This document shows positions 1 to 6,894 of a stretch of 30,655 bases of DNA, one piece after another. The notes beneath the pieces are model-generated. The model ran no database searches and had not been told where the DNA came from. It saw only the letters and a list, made by a program, of their open reading frames with translations. A program made the translations under genes and the position numbers. The DNA is from a virus: positions 1-30,655 of the IMG/VR virus record IMGVR_UViG_3300044815_000082; one strand, given 5' to 3'. Every line of letters starts with the position of its first letter. The stretch's first letter is position 1.

Positions 1-43
1 GGATATGGTCAGTATCCCAACCCTATTCTGGCGAACCAGTTTT

Positions 44-70
44 CGGCTCTAAGCGGAGCCGGAGGTTTTT
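44..70 (+). terminator. Possible intrinsic terminator
   Basis: CGGCTC (44-49) pairs with GAGCCG (56-61) around a 6-nt loop, and a run of five T follows at 66-70 on the plus strand. The four-base gap between stem and T-run makes it imperfect. It would end a rightward gene located left of the window. Confidence 0.3.
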
Positions 71-98
71 AGTAGTCTCACGGGTTTGACCCCGTCAA
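69..98 (-). promoter_or_regulatory. Candidate leftward sigma-70-type promoter
   Basis: Minus strand: TTGACG (98-93), 18-nt spacer, TACTAA (74-69). It shares the GGTTGAC -35 context seen at the clearer promoters in this window. The -10 match is weak. Confidence 0.35.
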
Positions 99-327
99 CC
101 AACGATGCCTCTCACCGTAGCTCATTTAACATCGGAGCAGACGGACCTGTCATGATTTTTCAGAGGCCGTCTTGCGACGTGATCTGTTCATGACACCTCA
201 CATTCCAACAGGACGAACCTTGATGGTTTATACGAGGTAGTTCCTTTGATTACTCTCTCCCAATTGGCCTTTTCAGGTTTCTTGGGGGTCTTGGTTGGCC
301 GAAGCCGCTCGTGACCGGAACAATCTC

Positions 328-356
328 TTTATAGCCAGACCCCGTTTGTGACACAA
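328..356 (-). promoter_or_regulatory. Candidate leftward sigma-70-type promoter
   Basis: Minus strand: TTGTGT (356-351), 17-nt spacer, TATAAA (333-328). It would start leftward transcription near 321, into the gene-free region. Confidence 0.4.
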
Positions 357-419
357 CGACAAAGATTTGTGGATAACCGTTTTGTTTGGGTTGACGCGTC
401 GCCTAGCTCGTTGCAGCGG

Positions 420-674
420 TCAATCGCCGTCCCACATCGTGATCTTCGTCCGAGCATCCCGGATCGCGACACCCATGCACTCGGCCAGTTCCGGCCACAG
501 GCGCGCGTCAAGGTACTCTGCCTGCCAGATGGTCAGATCGCCTTCCCACGTCAGCTTGGCGTGAAGGTCCGGCTCATTGCCCATCCAGTCCTCGTGCTGG
601 TAGATCATGATTTCGACGGCGTGACATTCGGCGCAAGCAGCATCTAAATAGCGCTCTTGAAGTATGTAGATCAT
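420..674 (-). CDS. Hypothetical protein, 84 aa
   Basis: Function not recognised. It is a small acidic protein rich in Trp, Glu and Asp, with two cysteines in an ACAEC cluster near residue 15. It is the last gene of the leftward group before the gene-free edge. It is back-to-back with the rightward gene at 702, whose late promoter lies between them. No membrane segment is visible. It is taken as real because the frame is open, its direction fits the surrounding genes, and no better frame competes. Confidence 0.55.
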   Translation of the reverse strand: MIYILQERYLDAACAECHAVEIMIYQHEDWMGNEPDLHAKLTWEGDLTIWQAEYLDARLWPELAECMGVAIRDARTKITMWDGD

Positions 675-689
675 GCCTCAAAGATATAG

Positions 690-697
690 GATAAATA
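690..697 (+). promoter_or_regulatory. T4-type late promoter, leaderless gene
   Basis: GATAAATA matches the T4 late consensus TATAAATA except at the first base. If its last A is -6, as in T4 late promoters, transcription starts at about 703, on the ATG at 702. No ribosome-binding site lies before that ATG. Confidence 0.55.
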
Positions 698-701
698 TTC
701 C

Positions 702-998
702 ATGGACAATATTTTTGATGAACTGACCCGCGTGAACGAAGACAACATTGGTTGGGTTCGTAAGCTGACGGGTCGTGCCAAAGATATTCCAGTGCAGTAC
801 TTGGAAAAGACACCGACCAAGTTGACCGTTCGGATTGGCCAAAAAACCTACGTCATCACGCGCACGTCAGATATTCAGAATCCTCGCACCAAGCAATTCT
901 CGTACCTATGGACTGCCCGAACCGACAAGGGCCAGTCAATGGGTATCGAGCACTCCGACATTAATGATGTGATCAAGGCCTTGAAGGCTCGCGGATAG
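702..998 (+). CDS. Hypothetical protein, 98 aa
   Basis: Function not recognised. The product is a soluble basic protein (first residues MDNIFDELTRV). A central strand-rich part contains YVITRTSD, and a C-terminal helix ends in KALKARG. The ATG sits six bases after a late-promoter octamer and has no Shine-Dalgarno sequence, so the mRNA may be leaderless. The 3' end overlaps the convergent membrane-protein gene (936-1490) by 63 bp. Confidence 0.6.
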   Translation: MDNIFDELTRVNEDNIGWVRKLTGRAKDIPVQYLEKTPTKLTVRIGQKTYVITRTSDIQNPRTKQFSYLWTARTDKGQSMGIEHSDINDVIKALKARG

Positions 999-1490
999 TT
1001 TCCGCCGGAGCCAACGGCCAAGGGCCGCGTCCCACTTCATCCACACGCTGCGCTTGATGAACAGGCCAAGGACTACCAGCACGTTGATGGCGAGGAAAAT
1101 CATGTTCTCAACAAGGTGATAGGCGTACTTGCTGATGATCTTCCCATCCGTCATCAGGTACGGAATGTGGAAAAACAGTGACCCGACCGTCAGGGTCATA
1201 ATGGAACGCATCCAGATGGATGATTCCTTGTAGGTCGTTCGAACGAGAATCAGGACTCCGGCCGTGACCGCATCCAGATAGGGATATGACAGGTCATTGG
1301 AAGTCGGTTGATCCACCATAATGAAAGTGGCGTTCGACCAAATCCAACTGATGACGAGCAAGAGGGCGATGCAGAACTGAGCGCCCACGATTTTCCCACG
1401 CCGGAGACGAAAAATCCCCGTCAGAACCAAAACCGTGATACACAACACCCCGTAAGAGATGGCGGTATAGCTGAATTTCTCCGAAAGCAT
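936..1490 (-). CDS. Predicted membrane protein, 184 aa
   Basis: No family recognised. The sequence shows about five hydrophobic segments, near residues 12-27, 38-57, 70-85, 95-112 and 125-147. A basic C-terminal tail (RWLRRKL) probably faces the cytoplasm. It follows the 72-aa gene by 17 bp in the same direction, so they are probably co-transcribed. The C-terminal 20 or so residues are encoded opposite the end of the rightward gene at 702. A role in the host inner membrane, such as superinfection exclusion, is possible, but nothing in the sequence shows it. Confidence 0.6.
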   Translation of the reverse strand: MLSEKFSYTAISYGVLCITVLVLTGIFRLRRGKIVGAQFCIALLLVISWIWSNATFIMVDQPTSNDLSYPYLDAVTAGVLILVRTTYKESSIWMRSIMTLTVGSLFFHIPYLMTDGKIISKYAYHLVENMIFLAINVLVVLGLFIKRSVWMKWDAALGRWLRRKLSASLQGLDHIINVGVLDTH

Positions 1491-1507
1491 CGCCCCCCGC
1501 TGTGCTG

Positions 1508-1726
1508 TTATTTTTCCGTGCCACCCGCGAATGTGGTGACGGGAACGCTGAAGAACGTGGACAGCATGGTGCTGACCGTGCTCAGATGTTGGTGCATGGC
1601 TGCTTCAGCAGCGACCACGGCATCTTTCTCCGGCCCATCCGGCAGAGCGGCAATTGCTGCCACAAGATTCGTTACCGAATCCTTGACGACGTGGGCGTGC
1701 TTGGAACCTTTTTCGATGATGCTCAT
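1508..1726 (-). CDS. Hypothetical protein, 72 aa
   Basis: Not recognised. It is a short, mostly helical, Ala/Val-rich protein (starts MSIIEKGSKHAHVVKD). A GAGGG ribosome-binding site lies seven bases before the ATG. A sigma-70-type promoter with a 12-bp palindrome (1763-1790) lies just upstream. It is probably the first gene of a two-gene unit with the membrane protein at 936-1490. Confidence 0.55.
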   Translation of the reverse strand: MSIIEKGSKHAHVVKDSVTNLVAAIAALPDGPEKDAVVAAEAAMHQHLSTVSTMLSTFFSVPVTTFAGGTEK

Positions 1727-1762
1727 GATACTACCCTCAGGCCCAAAAAGCGGGCGGCGAGG

Positions 1763-1790
1763 TCTATATCATGGCACCGTTAACGGTAAA
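1763..1790 (-). promoter_or_regulatory. Promoter with overlapping perfect palindrome
   Basis: Minus strand: TTTACC (1790-1785), 16-nt spacer, TATAGA (1768-1763). A perfect 12-bp palindrome, ACCGTTAACGGT (1776-1787), covers the -35 half and part of the spacer. That is a typical position for a repressor operator. The regulator is unknown. Confidence 0.45.
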
Positions 1791-1820
1791 GCTGGAATCG
1801 ACGTTTTAGTTGACGGTCGA

Positions 1821-1988
1821 TCAAAGTCGTCGTGGAGGCGGCCTGCTGATCGTCTTCGTTTCGGCCACGATTTGGGCGGCCCGGATGCGGGCGTAGCCTT
1901 CGATGACGGCGACGGCAATCGCGTCCGAAACGTCGCCCCGGATGTAGAGCGCGACTTCGCGGATTTCGTCGAAAATCTTCTTGTCCAT
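1821..1988 (-). CDS. Hypothetical protein, 55 aa
   Basis: Not recognised. The chosen ATG gives a product starting MDKKIFDEIREVALYI: a short helical, Ala-rich protein with a basic tail. An AAGGA ribosome-binding site precedes the ATG, and the upstream gene ends four bases before it. The reading frame stays open further upstream, but that part overlaps the zinc-ribbon gene in another frame and looks non-coding. Confidence 0.5.
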   Translation of the reverse strand: MDKKIFDEIREVALYIRGDVSDAIAVAVIEGYARIRAAQIVAETKTISRPPPRRL

Positions 1989-1992
1989 GGAT

Positions 1993-2181
1993 TTATCCTT
2001 TTTTCTTGAGTGGTCTGAACTTGGTGCAATCGCACTTGTCGCCGTCGCCTTCGACGCTGTTGATGCAGTCGAATCCTCCGGCGATGTGAACGCCGAGCGT
2101 GTGGCCACACTTGCACAGCCGCTCGAAGTCCTGATCGAAGGCGTACTGGCCCGTCACCGGATCGCGAGCGCGCTTAGGCAC
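1993..2181 (-). CDS. Small Cys/His zinc-ribbon-like protein, 62 aa
   Basis: The cysteine and histidine spacing (C23, C25, H27, H32, C39, C50, C52; motif CKCGHTLGVH then CDCTKFRP) looks like a small zinc-binding fold. Similar Cys-X-Cys-Gly-His proteins are common in phages, but their role is not known to me. The start is GTG at 2181. It overlaps the end of the upstream gene by 8 bp, which favours coupled translation. The tail is strongly basic (KKKG). Confidence 0.55.
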   Translation of the reverse strand: MPKRARDPVTGQYAFDQDFERLCKCGHTLGVHIAGGFDCINSVEGDGDKCDCTKFRPLKKKG

Positions 2182-2530
2182 TGGGAGGCCACGCGGTGGT
2201 CGGGAACTTACTGACGAAGACGTAGTCTTTGTCGGGTTTCACCGTGGTCGGCTTCCAGTAATGGGCATCGACCTCGGCGGGGTTGGTGGTGTGGTAGGCG
2301 CTCCACGCCGGACCACCGAACGCTCTATCCCACCACACGTCGAGCGTGAAGAACGTGATCACGCCGGTCGCGGATTCCCAGTGCTCGATGACGTATTCGT
2401 TGCCGCCGTCCCGGTCGCACTCGGTCTCGCCCGACCAGATTTCCATGATTTCCTTGGCCACGTCCTTGGGGGCGTGGTCGAAGGCGATCCAGCCTTGCGA
2501 CGGGTGTCGGTGGTCGAAAATCTTGTCCAT
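2174..2530 (-). CDS. Hypothetical protein, 118 aa
   Basis: Not recognised. It is an acidic, aromatic-rich soluble protein (many Trp, His and Asp; starts MDKIFDHRHPSQGW). The ATG at 2530 lies 2 bp after the stop of the 201-aa gene, with GGTG just before it. The first residues resemble those of the genes at 702 (MDNIF) and 1988 (MDKKIF). This may reflect shared translation-start preferences rather than homology. Confidence 0.55.
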   Translation of the reverse strand: MDKIFDHRHPSQGWIAFDHAPKDVAKEIMEIWSGETECDRDGGNEYVIEHWESATGVITFFTLDVWWDRAFGGPAWSAYHTTNPAEVDAHYWKPTTVKPDKDYVFVSKFPTTAWPPSA

Positions 2531-2532
2531 GG

Positions 2533-3138
2533 TCACACCTTCGCCGATTGGCGGTCGGTGTAGGCCTTGTCCCGGCCCTCGATCTTGACCGAGCGCTTGG
2601 GGCCGACCTTGCACTGACCGCGCAGTTGTTCGTTCAGGAACGCCAGACGATCCCGGCTCTCTTCCTCGATCAGAACCGAAGTCGCGGAGCAGGTCTTGGT
2701 CAGCTTGCGAACCAACGGATCATCCGAATTGGGAACCCTCATCACGGGCTCACCCTTGCGAGCGTAACGGTCGTAGCGGTCGCTCGACGCGATCAGCGCG
2801 TAGGCGATGTCGGCGGCGTTGCGCAGCGTCGTCTCGTCCACGGTCGGGGTCTCGGACTTGGACGCATAGACCACATCGACGATGCGCTCACCGCTGGGTG
2901 CGGTGTTCTGAATCGTGAAGATTTCCAGTTCGCGTTTGTTGAGCACGAAGACATGCTTGGACAGGACGGACAGGTCCAAGTCCTCGGCGGCGACGCGGAT
3001 CATCATCCGCCGCGCGCCGATGGACATTTGCAGGATTTCGATGCCGAGAATGACTTCGACAGCATAGCGAATGCTGATCTGCTCGCCTTGCGGCACCGCG
3101 ATCATCGCATCCAGCAGTTCGTCGAAATTAACCCGCAC
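2533..3138 (-). CDS. Hypothetical protein, 201 aa
   Basis: Not recognised. The product is a mixed alpha/beta protein of ordinary composition with a basic C-terminus. The start is GTG at 3138, supported by a perfect AGGAGG seven bases upstream. It is the first gene of a leftward run (2533-3138, 2174-2530, 1993-2181, 1821-1988). A weak TTGCAT/TACCGT promoter pair lies upstream of the start. Confidence 0.6.
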   Translation of the reverse strand: MRVNFDELLDAMIAVPQGEQISIRYAVEVILGIEILQMSIGARRMMIRVAAEDLDLSVLSKHVFVLNKRELEIFTIQNTAPSGERIVDVVYASKSETPTVDETTLRNAADIAYALIASSDRYDRYARKGEPVMRVPNSDDPLVRKLTKTCSATSVLIEEESRDRLAFLNEQLRGQCKVGPKRSVKIEGRDKAYTDRQSAKV

Positions 3139-3201
3139 GAAAAAGCCTCCTGTTGAACCAGAACGGTATCACATTACTACCAGAATGCAAGCAGTATTTG
3201 T

Positions 3202-3585
3202 CTATAGTGCAGCGACCTTGTCGAGTTCTTCCTGCATTTGACTGATGAGTTTGTTTTCTTCCGCGATGATATCGTTGGTGAACGCGATCAGCCGAAACTT
3301 GGCTTGCTTGGCGTGCTCGAAATCACGGAAGATTTTGTGGATCAGGCCGCCGACAGCGACTTTTTGGTCGGAGTTGACGAAGTTGGTGGTCTCGTTGCGG
3401 TCGCCAAACGAATAGTAGAGCTTGGACGTGATGCTTTCCATCATGTCCGAATAGTCATCGACGCGAGCGATGGTCCAATTCGTCAGAGGCCGCGTGCCGT
3501 CGTTGCTGTAGCCACGGATCAGCAAGACGAACTTGCCTTCGACATCGTCCCACTTGGGACGGGTACCGTTGGAGTACATCAACAT
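3202..3585 (-). CDS. Hypothetical protein, 127 aa
   Basis: Not recognised. It appears to be a soluble alpha/beta protein with a C-terminal helical stretch rich in Glu/Lys/Gln that could form a short coiled coil (about residues 100-125). The start overlaps the previous stop as TGATG, so translation is probably coupled to the 142-aa gene. Confidence 0.55.
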   Translation of the reverse strand: MLMYSNGTRPKWDDVEGKFVLLIRGYSNDGTRPLTNWTIARVDDYSDMMESITSKLYYSFGDRNETTNFVNSDQKVAVGGLIHKIFRDFEHAKQAKFRLIAFTNDIIAEENKLISQMQEELDKVAAL

Positions 3586-4013
3586 CAGGCTTGTCCTTCC
3601 AGCAGTTTGGCCACTTCCTCGTACAGCTTCACGAAGCCGACGCGGGCGACGACATAGGCATCCACACCATCCACGAGGAAAATGTCGCCGATCATCGACG
3701 AGCGCCGACCTTCGGCGAGATAGATGCTCTTGGCCGGATCGAACAGGAATTCATCAACGATGTCGGCTTCGCACCACGATTCGTCGATGTTCTGGGTGTT
3801 CCGATAGGTCGTGTCCAAGCACGACGTATTGAGGACGGCGACCGGCAAGTAGTTGGCCGGGATCGCGAGGCCCGAGAACAGCCGTGCAATGACATCCTCG
3901 GCGTTGGCGACCGATTGCAGTTCGCCTTCCACGTAGTGATAGCAGGCCGAGAACATCGCATCGTCGATGACGCGGGTTTGGTTCAGGCGCTGGTAGAACA
4001 CTTTGGTGGTCAT
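3585..4013 (-). CDS. Hypothetical protein, 142 aa
   Basis: Not recognised. The ATG at 4013 (MTTKVFYQRLNQ) is chosen, with AGGGA upstream. An in-frame ATG at 4046 is possible but sits inside the likely promoter. It is the first gene of a two-gene unit with 3202-3585. A TTGACT promoter at 4045-4072 is placed to drive it. Confidence 0.55.
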   Translation of the reverse strand: MTTKVFYQRLNQTRVIDDAMFSACYHYVEGELQSVANAEDVIARLFSGLAIPANYLPVAVLNTSCLDTTYRNTQNIDESWCEADIVDEFLFDPAKSIYLAEGRRSSMIGDIFLVDGVDAYVVARVGFVKLYEEVAKLLEGQA

Positions 4014-4044
4014 TGCGAAACAGGTCCCTTGAAATTCATGAGGC

Positions 4045-4072
4045 ATTCTCTCACAAATTTTCAGGTAGTCAA
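4045..4072 (-). promoter_or_regulatory. Leftward sigma-70-type promoter
   Basis: Minus strand: TTGACT (4072-4067), 16-nt spacer, GAGAAT (4050-4045). It is back-to-back with the late promoter at 4080-4087. Confidence 0.45.
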
Positions 4073-4079
4073 GCGATAT

Positions 4080-4087
4080 TCTAAATA
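4080..4087 (+). promoter_or_regulatory. T4-type late promoter, leaderless gene
   Basis: TCTAAATA is the octamer. With its last A at -6, transcription would start exactly on the A of the ATG at 4093. No Shine-Dalgarno sequence is present. Confidence 0.55.
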
Positions 4088-4092
4088 TAGGC

Positions 4093-4449
4093 ATGGAAAA
4101 TAGCCAACAATTTTACCGCAGTCATCCTCAAATGCGTATGAGCGTTTACGCCGACCTGTTCGGGATCGATGCGGTTGCATTCCCGTGGGAGGGCGGCGCT
4201 GGAGCGTTGCTGGACGTTTCCAAGCTCAACAAACGTTTCAACGACCGAGACTTGGTGGAAGACCGCGTCATGCAGTTGATGAAGGTCGCCCTGAAGCATC
4301 CGAACGCTCTAACGGCGTTTCTCGTGGTCGCATCCAAGAATGGTAAACGAAACTTGTATCGTCTTGATAACGATGCTAAGTCTTGGAAATTAGATGCGAA
4401 AAATATTGCCCACGTTATTTCAGCCGCCGCGAGCGGAGAGCGATTGTAA
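4093..4449 (+). CDS. Hypothetical protein, 118 aa
   Basis: Not recognised. It is a small basic alpha/beta protein (starts MENSQQFYRSHPQMRM). It is the first of three rightward genes (4093-4449, 4449-4973, 4970-5743) joined by TAATG and ATGA overlaps, so they form one operon behind the late promoter at 4080. The start codon coincides with the predicted transcription start. Confidence 0.6.
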   Translation: MENSQQFYRSHPQMRMSVYADLFGIDAVAFPWEGGAGALLDVSKLNKRFNDRDLVEDRVMQLMKVALKHPNALTAFLVVASKNGKRNLYRLDNDAKSWKLDAKNIAHVISAAASGERL

Positions 4450-4973
4450 TGGCCCATTTGCCGCCCGAATCCGCCACCCTAGAGGGCAAGTTGCCTGCGC
4501 GGGTGCGTCGGAAGCTGTTCGCCCATAAAACCGCTCCTGAGGGCTCCAGAGTGGCCGTGCGGCTCAATCTGAACGTCAAGCTCGGAGACATTCACATCCA
4601 GACCGTCCATGCCTCTGGGAAGCCCACGGCTCGCGCTCTGGGCTACGGCATCGCCGTGACCGTCCGAGATGCCGAGTTCTTCGTAAATCAGGCTACGCGG
4701 GCTGAGATCGCTTCAGGACGATCCCACAAGCAACCCATGGCGGCGGTGGTCGGAAATCTTATCCATTGCCCTCCGAGCCTCGAAGGTGTCCCACTCCGGT
4801 TCAATCCGAAGACTTCGCATCTGTTCGTCCGTGTTGATGACGGTCGGGCTGTGAGATTCGTTGAAGAAGCGACCATCTTCGACACCCGCGTCTATGCGCG
4901 CGGCGGGATTAAATACTGGGGCGCCGATGCGCCTGAGCCAGTGGAGGGCATCGAGACCGATGCGCGCGGATGA
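4449..4973 (+). CDS. Hypothetical protein, 174 aa
   Basis: Not recognised. The start overlaps the previous stop as TAATG. The product is a basic, beta-rich protein (RVRRKLFAHK near residue 20, then NLNVKLGDIHIQTVHASG) that could bind nucleic acid or be structural; that is a guess. It is translated between the 118-aa protein and the zincin-like protein, so a shared late function is likely. Confidence 0.6.
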   Translation: MAHLPPESATLEGKLPARVRRKLFAHKTAPEGSRVAVRLNLNVKLGDIHIQTVHASGKPTARALGYGIAVTVRDAEFFVNQATRAEIASGRSHKQPMAAVVGNLIHCPPSLEGVPLRFNPKTSHLFVRVDDGRAVRFVEEATIFDTRVYARGGIKYWGADAPEPVEGIETDARG

Positions 4974-5743
4974 TCCTAGACCAACTTTTTGAAGATGCGA
5001 ATGACGATCTGGGCGCGGAAGACCGTGCGCAGCAAATCGCTCAGAATTTTCTGAAATGGGTGGCTGTCGCGAACGAAGAGCAGACCATCGGCGAACTCAT
5101 GCAATCTCGTCAGTTCGCGCAACAAGATGGTCGGATCGACATCCAGTATTACGCCAACGGCTTGCAGTTCAATTCACCGCGTTGGATCAACATGGGCTTT
5201 GCATACCGCCCCGGTGGCGGGGGTGGATCGTCGGCCTATATCAGCGTCGAAGAGGCTGGCGGCCGGAACGCATACTTTGTCATGGTCGTTCTGGACTATG
5301 ACCCCAAGGATCAGGTCGATATCGTCTACAAACTGAAATGGTCACAGGTTCTGCAAGAACTGGTTCACGAACTGACCCATTACATGGATCGCCGTCGCCA
5401 AAAAGCAATGATACCTCCCGAGAGTTCGGAGGATCGATACAAGTATTTCAACAGCCCGCTAGAGGTGAATGCGTTCTATCAGCAGGGTGTTCACAATGTG
5501 GTCGAGGATATTCTGACCGACGTGCGGCGCAAGACCTTCGATCCGACTTTCGTCGAGACTTACGAGGCGTTCAACAAACGATATCGCCGCTGTTTCTCGC
5601 AGAACTACCTCGCATACCTGTTTCCTCTGAACAAGAGGCGGTTTGAGGCAAGGTTTTACGGGTTGTGGCAGGCGATACGAGATCGGGTCAACGGCCAAAC
5701 ATTACGCGGCCTAGAGCCTGTAGGACTCCCGGCTGGCGAATGA
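4970..5743 (+). CDS. Zincin-like metallopeptidase-type protein, 257 aa
   Basis: Residues 133-137 are HELTH, a match to the HExxH zinc motif of gluzincin/metzincin peptidases, at the end of a hydrophobic helix (VLQELVHELTHYMD). A downstream glutamate in NSPLEVNAFY (E165) is well placed as a third zinc ligand. A glycine-rich loop (PGGGGGSS) occurs near residue 81. There is no signal peptide or membrane segment, so it would act in the cell or in the virion. The ATG overlaps the previous stop as ATGA. Its place in a late operon suggests a virion-assembly or cell-wall role, but the substrate is unknown. The last 56 bp overlap a convergent 37-aa gene. Confidence 0.6.
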   Translation: MILDQLFEDANDDLGAEDRAQQIAQNFLKWVAVANEEQTIGELMQSRQFAQQDGRIDIQYYANGLQFNSPRWINMGFAYRPGGGGGSSAYISVEEAGGRNAYFVMVVLDYDPKDQVDIVYKLKWSQVLQELVHELTHYMDRRRQKAMIPPESSEDRYKYFNSPLEVNAFYQQGVHNVVEDILTDVRRKTFDPTFVETYEAFNKRYRRCFSQNYLAYLFPLNKRRFEARFYGLWQAIRDRVNGQTLRGLEPVGLPAGE

Positions 5744-5801
5744 TAGTGCTTGCTCCGATGAACAGAGCAACGACGATTACAGTACCAACGATGTATCCCA
5801 T
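5688..5801 (-). CDS. Single-pass membrane peptide, 37 aa
   Basis: The gene is short. An AGGGAG ribosome-binding site lies seven bases before the ATG at 5801. Residues 3-21 form one strongly hydrophobic segment (YIVGTVIVVALFIGASTII), followed by a basic tail ending in GR. The tail part is encoded opposite the end of the zincin-like gene. It is the last gene of the leftward operon running from the GcrA-like gene. Its function is unknown; small single-pass peptides in phages include holin-type and inhibitor proteins, but nothing specific is visible. Confidence 0.6.
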   Translation of the reverse strand: MGYIVGTVIVVALFIGASTIIRQPGVLQALGRVMFGR

Positions 5802-5838
5802 GTGTTTACTCCCTACTGTGAAACGCCGGTTTTCCGGT

Positions 5839-6279
5839 CTATTTCATATGCGGATGAATATAGTTCTCGACTGGTAAAATGGGTTCACCCATTACCTTAC
5901 TTAGATAGTAAAACCGTTCGAGATATTTTGCAAATTCTTTTCGTTCGTTGGCGAACATGTCAAGACGGTATTGGTTAACGAAAATCGCCATTTCGGTAAG
6001 ATTCGTCGTCATCCAAACCACGCGGTGCGAGCCCTTGGCGGCGTTGGTGAACCACGCTAGTTCGTGATAGTTCTCGAAGTGCAGGATGAACTTGTCGGCA
6101 TAGACCGTGTCTTCCTGCGTCAACCGGTCGAACACCAATGGCAGGAGTTTCAGATCGTCGAACTCGCTGTATTTGCCGTCCGCTCTCGACCGGTGGATCA
6201 CGTACACGATGTCGCCCCGCATCAGGCCCTTGGGGTCAAACGGGTGGTCCGGATCGCACCAAATCGAATGGAGAGCCAT
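5839..6279 (-). CDS. Hypothetical protein, 146 aa
   Basis: Not recognised. It is a soluble alpha/beta protein rich in aromatic residues (starts MALHSIWCDPDHPFD), with an internal MRGDIVYVIHRSR strand pattern. The ATG at 6279 overlaps the stop of the 75-aa gene by one base (TGATG), which indicates translational coupling in the GcrA/YqeY operon. Confidence 0.6.
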   Translation of the reverse strand: MALHSIWCDPDHPFDPKGLMRGDIVYVIHRSRADGKYSEFDDLKLLPLVFDRLTQEDTVYADKFILHFENYHELAWFTNAAKGSHRVVWMTTNLTEMAIFVNQYRLDMFANERKEFAKYLERFYYLSKVMGEPILPVENYIHPHMK

Positions 6280-6506
6280 CAGGACAGAGCCGACTCGATG
6301 ATTTCGGCCCAGCGCTGGACGATCTCGACCTTGATGTCGTCGTCGAACCCGTCGAATTCCTGTCTCAGGCCGCCCCGATCCATCACATCACGATAGATGC
6401 CGACCGTGGCCCGAGCCACTGGGCTATCGTCAAGGCCTTTCAGGGCTTCGATGACGGCGTAGACATCGTTCGGGTTTTCTTCGAAGATTTTGCTGATGAG
6501 GCTCAT
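6279..6506 (-). CDS. Hypothetical protein, 75 aa
   Basis: Not recognised. The product is a small acidic, mostly helical protein (starts MSLISKIFEENPNDVYAVIE) with no cysteines. Its start overlaps the end of the 128-aa membrane-anchored gene by 4 bp (ATGA). It sits in the middle of the operon that starts with the GcrA-like gene. Confidence 0.6.
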   Translation of the reverse strand: MSLISKIFEENPNDVYAVIEALKGLDDSPVARATVGIYRDVMDRGGLRQEFDGFDDDIKVEIVQRWAEIIESALS

Positions 6507-6889
6507 GGGAATTCTGCTGTGACGTAGGGGACGAAAGTGATGACGCGGGTCGGCACGCTGTAGGATTCAGCGTGTTCCTTGGCGAATTGCTCGGCTTTTT
6601 CCAGAACGTTTGGCCAGCGCACGAACTCGTGCTCCTTGCTGACGGTCAGGTCGTACCACGCCTGATCTTTGGAGTTGAAAACCTGAGGCTTGGCCATCAG
6701 GTAACGAACAGCCGGACGATCATTCTCGGAGACCTCACCCGTAAGGATGTGGCCTCCGATTGTGATGACGAGGTTGGGGCGATCCGTGGAGCGCTTGGCC
6801 TTGTCGGTAAGCCAGTTCAGGTAGAACAATACGAGCATGAACACGGCGGCGCCGATGATCAGACACCAGTTGACGAACTCGGTGTCCAT
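6503..6889 (-). CDS. N-terminally membrane-anchored protein, 128 aa
   Basis: No family recognised. A single hydrophobic segment at about residues 8-26 (WCLIIGAAVFMLVLFYLNW) is followed by a basic stretch (DKAKRSTDR) and then a soluble domain of about 95 residues. By the positive-inside rule the soluble domain is probably cytoplasmic. It lies 5 bp downstream of the YqeY-like gene. Confidence 0.6.
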   Translation of the reverse strand: MDTEFVNWCLIIGAAVFMLVLFYLNWLTDKAKRSTDRPNLVITIGGHILTGEVSENDRPAVRYLMAKPQVFNSKDQAWYDLTVSKEHEFVRWPNVLEKAEQFAKEHAESYSVPTRVITFVPYVTAEFP

Positions 6890-6894
6890 CGCGA

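Larger units (their letters stand above)
1..419. other. Gene-free structured region at left edge
   Basis: I find no convincing coding sequence here on either strand. What can be seen is a run of short hairpins: CTGG/CCAG at 28-39, CGGCTC/GAGCCG at 44-61, ACGGG/CCCGT at 80-95, and an imperfect one with ACGG/CCGT ends at 141-170. Two candidate leftward promoters (69-98 and 328-356) suggest transcription toward the gene left of the window, perhaps with a structured leader or a small RNA. No tRNA cloverleaf could be built from the hairpins. Confidence 0.45.

Noticed and set aside
80-95. ACGGG-TTTGAC-CCCGT hairpin as a tRNA T-arm
   Set aside because: Loop is six bases and not of the TTCRANY type; no acceptor, D-arm or anticodon arm could be placed around it.
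644-650. CTAAATA on the plus strand as a late promoter
   Set aside because: It lies inside the minus-strand 84-aa gene and no start codon or gene follows at the expected distance.
4908-4916. TTAAATA-like octamer inside the 174-aa gene
   Set aside because: Internal to a gene, with no nearby start codon for another gene at the expected distance.
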